A stretch of DNA of 9,886 nt from Paracoccaceae bacterium (GTDB lineage Bacteria; Pseudomonadota; Alphaproteobacteria; Rhodobacterales; Rhodobacteraceae): positions 1 through 9,886 of the forward strand of contig PXES01000069.1 in the NCBI GenBank assembly GCA_003564655.1. The letters run 5' to 3'. The translations under genes and the position numbers were made by a program. The notes below the pieces were generated by a model. That model had not been told where the DNA came from. It searched no databases and saw nothing but the letters and a program-made list of their open reading frames with translations. Shown piece by piece: positions 7,025 through 9,886 of the stretch. How positions within the stretch are numbered: the stretch's first letter is position 1; each line of letters starts with the position of its first letter.

Positions 7025-7819
7025 ATGCGGGTCAGCTTCGGTCTTGGACAGGCACATCTCGCAGCACTGCTTGCGACCCTTCTGCTGGCGGCGTCCCCTG
7101 CCCCGGCGCGGGCGGATGCGCCGCTGGTGGCGGCAGCGTCGGACCTGCAATTCGCCATCGAGGAGATCGCCGCCGCCTTCACGGCCGAGACGGGCGAGCG
7201 CGTGCGCATCACCACAGGCTCGACCGGCAATTTCGCCCGCCAGATCCGCGCCGGCGCGCCCTTCGAGATCTTCATGGCCGCTGACGAGGCGTTCATCGCC
7301 GATCTTCATGCCGAGGGGCTGACGCGCGATGCGGGCGATCTCTACGCCATCGGGCGGGTGGTGCTGATGGTGCCGCATGGCGCGGCGCTGGTCCCGGACG
7401 AAGACCTCGACACTCTGGCCGAGATGCTGGAGGCCGGGCAGATCACCCGCTTCGCCATCGCCAACCCCGAACACGCGCCCTATGGCATGGCCGCGCGCCA
7501 GGTACTGGTCACGCGCGGGCTGTGGGAACAGATTCAACCCGCGCTGGTGCTGGGCGAGAATGTCAGCCAGGCCGCTGCCTTCGCGCTGTCGGGCAATGCC
7601 GATGGCGGCATCATCGCCTGGTCGCTGGCGCTGGCCCCGCAGGTCGCGGCGCAGGGCAGCTACGCGCTGATCCCGGAAGAGTGGCACGAACCGCTGCGCC
7701 AGCGCATGGTCCTGCTGGGCGGCGCCGGTCCGGTGGCCGAGGCGTTCTATGCCTACATGATGCAGCCCGCCGCGCGCGAGATCATGGCGCGCTACGGCTT
7801 CGCCCTGCCCGAGGAGTGA
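7025..7819 (+). CDS. modA: Molybdate ABC transporter, periplasmic substrate-binding protein
   Basis: ModA captures molybdate (and probably tungstate) in the periplasm and delivers it to ModBC. From ATG 7025 the product is 264 aa with a clear Sec signal peptide: MR, a hydrophobic core at about residues 10-24 and a likely cleavage after ARA (28-30). Oxyanion-site landmarks are AASDL with Ser39, GSTG with Ser66, AADE, NPEHAPYG (147-154) and ENVSQ (178-182). Near the C-terminus GIIAWS stands where E. coli ModA has GIVYGS, so the E. coli Tyr170 equivalent is absent. The start is uncertain: in-frame ATGs at 7001 and 6986 and a GTG at 6929 exist, and none has a good ribosome binding site. The GTG would run through the hairpin at 6943-6975 and is unlikely. 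ModB begins 3 nt after the stop. Confidence 0.9.
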   Translation: MRVSFGLGQAHLAALLATLLLAASPAPARADAPLVAAASDLQFAIEEIAAAFTAETGERVRITTGSTGNFARQIRAGAPFEIFMAADEAFIADLHAEGLTRDAGDLYAIGRVVLMVPHGAALVPDEDLDTLAEMLEAGQITRFAIANPEHAPYGMAARQVLVTRGLWEQIQPALVLGENVSQAAAFALSGNADGGIIAWSLALAPQVAAQGSYALIPEEWHEPLRQRMVLLGGAGPVAEAFYAYMMQPAAREIMARYGFALPEE

Positions 7820-7822
7820 GGC

Positions 7823-8491
7823 GTGGACTGGACCGCCCTCGAATTGTCGTTGCGGCTGGCGGGCTGGACCGTGGCGATCCTGCTGCCGGTGTCGATCCTG
7901 CTGGGCCGGTTCCTCGCCTTTCGCCAGTTTCGCGGCAAGGCGCTGGTCGAGGCGCTGGTGATGCTGCCGCTGATCCTGCCGCCCACCGTGCTGGGCTTCT
8001 ACCTGCTGGTGGCCTTCGGGCGCACCTCGCCGCTGGGTCAGGCCTGGTCAGGGCTGTTCGGGCAGCCACTGGTGTTTTCCTTCGCGGGGCTGGTGCTCGC
8101 CTCGGTGCTGTCGAGCCTGCCCTTCGCGGTGCAGCCCGCGCAGCGCGGTTTTCAGGCCATCTCGCCCGAACTGCGCGAGGCTGCGGCCTGCTGCGGCATG
8201 TCACCCTGGCGCGCCCTCTGGAAGGTCGATCTGCCGCTTGCCTGGCCCGGCGTGGTGACGGCCATGGTGTTGAGCTTCGCCCATACGCTGGGCGAGTTCG
8301 GCGTCGTGCTGATGGTCGGCGGCGCAATCCCGGGCGAGACGCGGACCATCGCCATCGCCATCTATGACCGGGTGCAGGCCTTCGACACGGGCTCGGCGGC
8401 GGTCATGTCGGCGGTGCTGGTGGCGATCTCGGTGACGACCATCGCGCTAACCTTCGCGCTCTCGGCCCGCATCGGGCGGCGGCTGGGATGA
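7823..8491 (+). CDS. modB: Molybdate ABC transporter permease
   Basis: This is the inner-membrane channel of the molybdate importer, 222 aa, typical of ModB, with about five membrane helices. The EAA loop starts at Glu119 (EAAACCGMSPWRALWKVDLP), and the ModB hallmark HTLGEFGVVLMVGG, followed by IPGETRTIAIAIYD, lies in the C-terminal third. Translation starts at GTG 7823, preceded at 6-nt spacing by GAGGAG (7811-7816), which is also the end of modA. The 3-nt gap to modA and the 4-nt ATGA overlap with modC indicate a coupled operon. Confidence 0.93.
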   Translation: MDWTALELSLRLAGWTVAILLPVSILLGRFLAFRQFRGKALVEALVMLPLILPPTVLGFYLLVAFGRTSPLGQAWSGLFGQPLVFSFAGLVLASVLSSLPFAVQPAQRGFQAISPELREAAACCGMSPWRALWKVDLPLAWPGVVTAMVLSFAHTLGEFGVVLMVGGAIPGETRTIAIAIYDRVQAFDTGSAAVMSAVLVAISVTTIALTFALSARIGRRLG

Positions 8492-9573
8492 GGGGGCTCT
8501 CGGTCATGGCGCGGGCAGAAGCGCCGATCCCGCTGGACGTGGATTTCCACGTCGCGCCGGGCGAGTTGCTGGCGCTGGTCGGGGCGTCGGGGTCGGGCAA
8601 GACGACGCTGTTGCGCAGCATCGCCGGGCTCTGGACGCCCGCGACGGGGCGGGTGGTGGTGGACGGCACGCCCTGGCTCGACACGGGCGCGGGCGTCACC
8701 CTCGCCCCGCACCGCCGCCGGGTGGGGCTTGTGTTCCAGAACTATGCGCTGTTTCCGCATATGAGCGCGGCGCAGAACGTGATGGCGGCGATGGACCGCG
8801 CCGACCGGGCCGAGGCGGTGCGCCTGCTGGACCTCGTGCGGCTGGACGGGCTTGCCGACCGTCGCCCGGCAGAGCTTTCCGGCGGCCAGCAACAGCGCGT
8901 GGCCGTCGCACGCGCCCTTGCGCGCCGCCCGCAGGCGCTGCTGCTGGACGAGCCGTTCTCGGCCGTGGACCGGGCAACGCGCGAGCGGCTGCACGCCGAG
9001 ATCATCGCCCTGCGCGCGCATCTGGAGATGCCGGTCGTCCTTGTCACCCATGACGTGAACGAGGCGCAGCATCTGGCCGACCGCATGGTGGTGATCGAGG
9101 CGGGCCGCATGGTGCGCGACGGCACCACTGCCGAGGTGATGGCCGACGCGCACGCCTTGCGCGCCATGGGGCTGCGCGAGCTGGCGGCGATGCTGCCCGC
9201 AACGGTGGCCGAGCATCTGGATGACGGGCTGACGCGGCTCGACGCGCCGGGCGGGCCGCTTTTCCTGCCCACGGTTGCGGGCGCGCCGGGGACGGCGCTG
9301 CGCGTGCGGATCATGGCGCATGAGGTGATCCTCGCGCGCGCCCGCCCCGAGGGGTTGTCGGCGCAGAACATCCTCGCGGGCCATGTCGCGCGGGTCACGG
9401 AGGGCGAGGGGCCGGGGGTGATCGTGCATGTCGCCATGGGCGGGCACGAGATCCTTGCCCGTATCACCCGCCGCGCCAGCGCGCAGCTGGGGCTGCGCCC
9501 CGGCGATCCGGTCCATGCCATCGTGAAATCCATGTCGGTCGCCCGCGATCACATCGCCCGCGCGCGCGACTGA
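8488..9573 (+). CDS. modC: Molybdate ABC transporter ATP-binding protein with C-terminal Mop/TOBE region
   Basis: This is the cytoplasmic ATPase of the molybdate importer, 361 aa. Motifs are Walker A GASGSGKTT (32-40), Q-loop Gln84 (VFQNYALFPH), signature LSGGQQQ (130-136), Walker B ALLLDE (150-155), D-loop SAVD (158-161) and switch His188 (THD). Residues from about 285 onward (GLSAQNILAGHVARV, then IVKSMSVA) match the molybdate-binding Mop/TOBE domain that lets cytosolic molybdate inhibit transport in ModC proteins. One Mop unit is visible. The segment before Walker A is short and lacks a well-formed first strand, unlike E. coli ModC, but the 4-nt overlap with modB supports this start. No modE or modD gene is visible nearby. 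Confidence 0.92.
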   Translation: MRGLSVMARAEAPIPLDVDFHVAPGELLALVGASGSGKTTLLRSIAGLWTPATGRVVVDGTPWLDTGAGVTLAPHRRRVGLVFQNYALFPHMSAAQNVMAAMDRADRAEAVRLLDLVRLDGLADRRPAELSGGQQQRVAVARALARRPQALLLDEPFSAVDRATRERLHAEIIALRAHLEMPVVLVTHDVNEAQHLADRMVVIEAGRMVRDGTTAEVMADAHALRAMGLRELAAMLPATVAEHLDDGLTRLDAPGGPLFLPTVAGAPGTALRVRIMAHEVILARARPEGLSAQNILAGHVARVTEGEGPGVIVHVAMGGHEILARITRRASAQLGLRPGDPVHAIVKSMSVARDHIARARD

Positions 9574-9690
9574 TCGCCTCGCGCGGTCGATCGGCCCAGG
9601 TCGCGGGCGGGAAGGATCGATGCCGATGACAGACGATCAGGGCGCAGCGAAAGGATGCGGCTTGCCCTCACCTCCGAGACCCAGCCGACA

Positions 9691-9752
9691 CCAAAGCGCC
9701 CTCGGGGCGTGCGGGTGGGTGGGCGGGGCACGCCCCGAGGGCGCTTTGCGCG
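9691..9752. repeat. Perfect 20-bp hairpin with a G-quadruplex loop, between convergent genes
   Basis: Arms 9693-9712 and 9728-9747 are perfectly complementary over 20 bp. The 15-nt loop (9713-9727) reads GGGTGGGTGGGCGGG: four G3 tracts separated by single bases, an ideal intramolecular G-quadruplex on the + strand. It lies 119 nt after the modC stop and 48 nt beyond the stop of a convergent minus-strand gene. Because the stem begins with AAA and ends with TTT, it may serve as a bidirectional terminator with short U ends. A degenerate relative lies after mtlK (4947-5010), which marks it as a dispersed repeat. Confidence 0.88.
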
Positions 9753-9795
9753 GGAAAGCCCGAAGCCGGCAGGCTGTTGCCCTATCCGCGCGGCC

Positions 9796-9886
9796 TCAGC
9801 CCAGCAGCGCGCGCGCAAGGCCCTCGTCGAGGATCAGGACATTTGCGCCCAGCCGGGCCTGCGCGGCGCGCAAGGCGGGGGCACGC
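9796..9886 (-). CDS. C-terminal 29 residues of an unidentified minus-strand protein, 5' end outside the window
   Basis: On the minus strand an open frame enters from the window edge and ends at TGA (9796-9798), giving RAPALRAAQARLGANVLILD followed by EGLARALLG. About 24 of 29 third codon positions are G or C, in line with coding DNA here, and the hydrophobic GANVLIL stretch followed by a helix-like tail resembles a genuine protein end. I do not recognise the family. The gene would converge on modC, with the hairpin at 9693-9747 between the two stops. The fragment is short, so a chance open frame cannot be excluded. Confidence 0.45.
   Translation of the reverse strand, partial: RAPALRAAQARLGANVLILDEGLARALLG

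Noticed and set aside
6283..7284. 333-codon + strand frame running from inside the BCCT gene to modA
   Set aside because: It overlaps two well-supported genes in another frame and its translation is an Arg/Gly/His-rich string without hydrophobic periodicity.
9392..9418. G-quadruplex pattern (four G-tracts with loops of 7, 3 and 2) inside modC
   Set aside because: It lies in codons for the Mop region, has uneven tracts and a long loop, and is expected by chance at this GC content.
8362..9552. 396-codon minus-strand open frame opposite modC
   Set aside because: Repetitive Arg/His/Gln/Gly composition and no domain; modC on the other strand is complete.
1..9886. Search for an undescribed defence, mobile or biosynthetic system
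   Set aside because: Every sizeable coding region belongs to a well-known transport or dehydrogenase family. No nuclease, toxin-antitoxin, reverse transcriptase, integrase or biosynthetic enzyme was seen, and no array of direct repeats.

Overview
The window looks like a piece of an alphaproteobacterial chromosome, most likely from the Rhodobacterales (Rhodobacter/Paracoccus relatives). The evidence is the high G+C (about two thirds by eye, with strongly G/C-biased third codon positions) and a polyol gene order, permease-permease-ATPase-sorbitol dehydrogenase-mannitol dehydrogenase, that matches the smoFGK-smoS-mtlK operon described in Rhodobacter sphaeroides. All complete genes are on the + strand. 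No phage, IS, CRISPR, tRNA or rRNA features were seen.

Region 1 (1-4886) is the back end of a sugar-alcohol uptake and oxidation operon. It holds a 5'-truncated smoF-type permease, a smoG-type permease, a smoK-type ATPase, an SDR-family sorbitol dehydrogenase (smoS) and a mannitol 2-dehydrogenase (mtlK). The genes are separated by 12-13 nt or overlap, so they are almost certainly co-transcribed. Together they would import sorbitol/mannitol-type polyols and oxidise them to fructose. The periplasmic binding protein (smoE) is expected just upstream of the window. No sugar kinase gene follows mtlK here.

Region 2 (4887-5278) is a 392-bp non-coding gap. It contains a degenerate copy of a hairpin repeat, a second GC-rich hairpin and the control region of the next gene. 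Region 3 (5279-6907) is a single BCCT-family transporter. It keeps the family architecture but lacks several aromatic residues that bind betaine in well-studied members.

Region 4 (6908-9573) is a molybdate ABC transporter operon, modA-modB-modC, preceded by an 11-bp perfect inverted repeat. ModA captures molybdate in the periplasm, ModB forms the channel and ModC supplies the ATPase plus a C-terminal Mop/TOBE oxyanion-binding region. Region 5 (9574-9886) is non-coding and then shows the C-terminal end of a convergent minus-strand gene. Between the two is a perfect 20-bp inverted repeat whose 15-nt loop is exactly GGGTGGGTGGGCGGG, a textbook G-quadruplex sequence. It is related to the degenerate repeat after mtlK.

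The protein-coding content is ordinary nutrient transport and catabolism, and I see no convincing undescribed multi-gene system. The points most worth a second look are the hairpin/G-quadruplex repeat family and the altered substrate box of the BCCT transporter.
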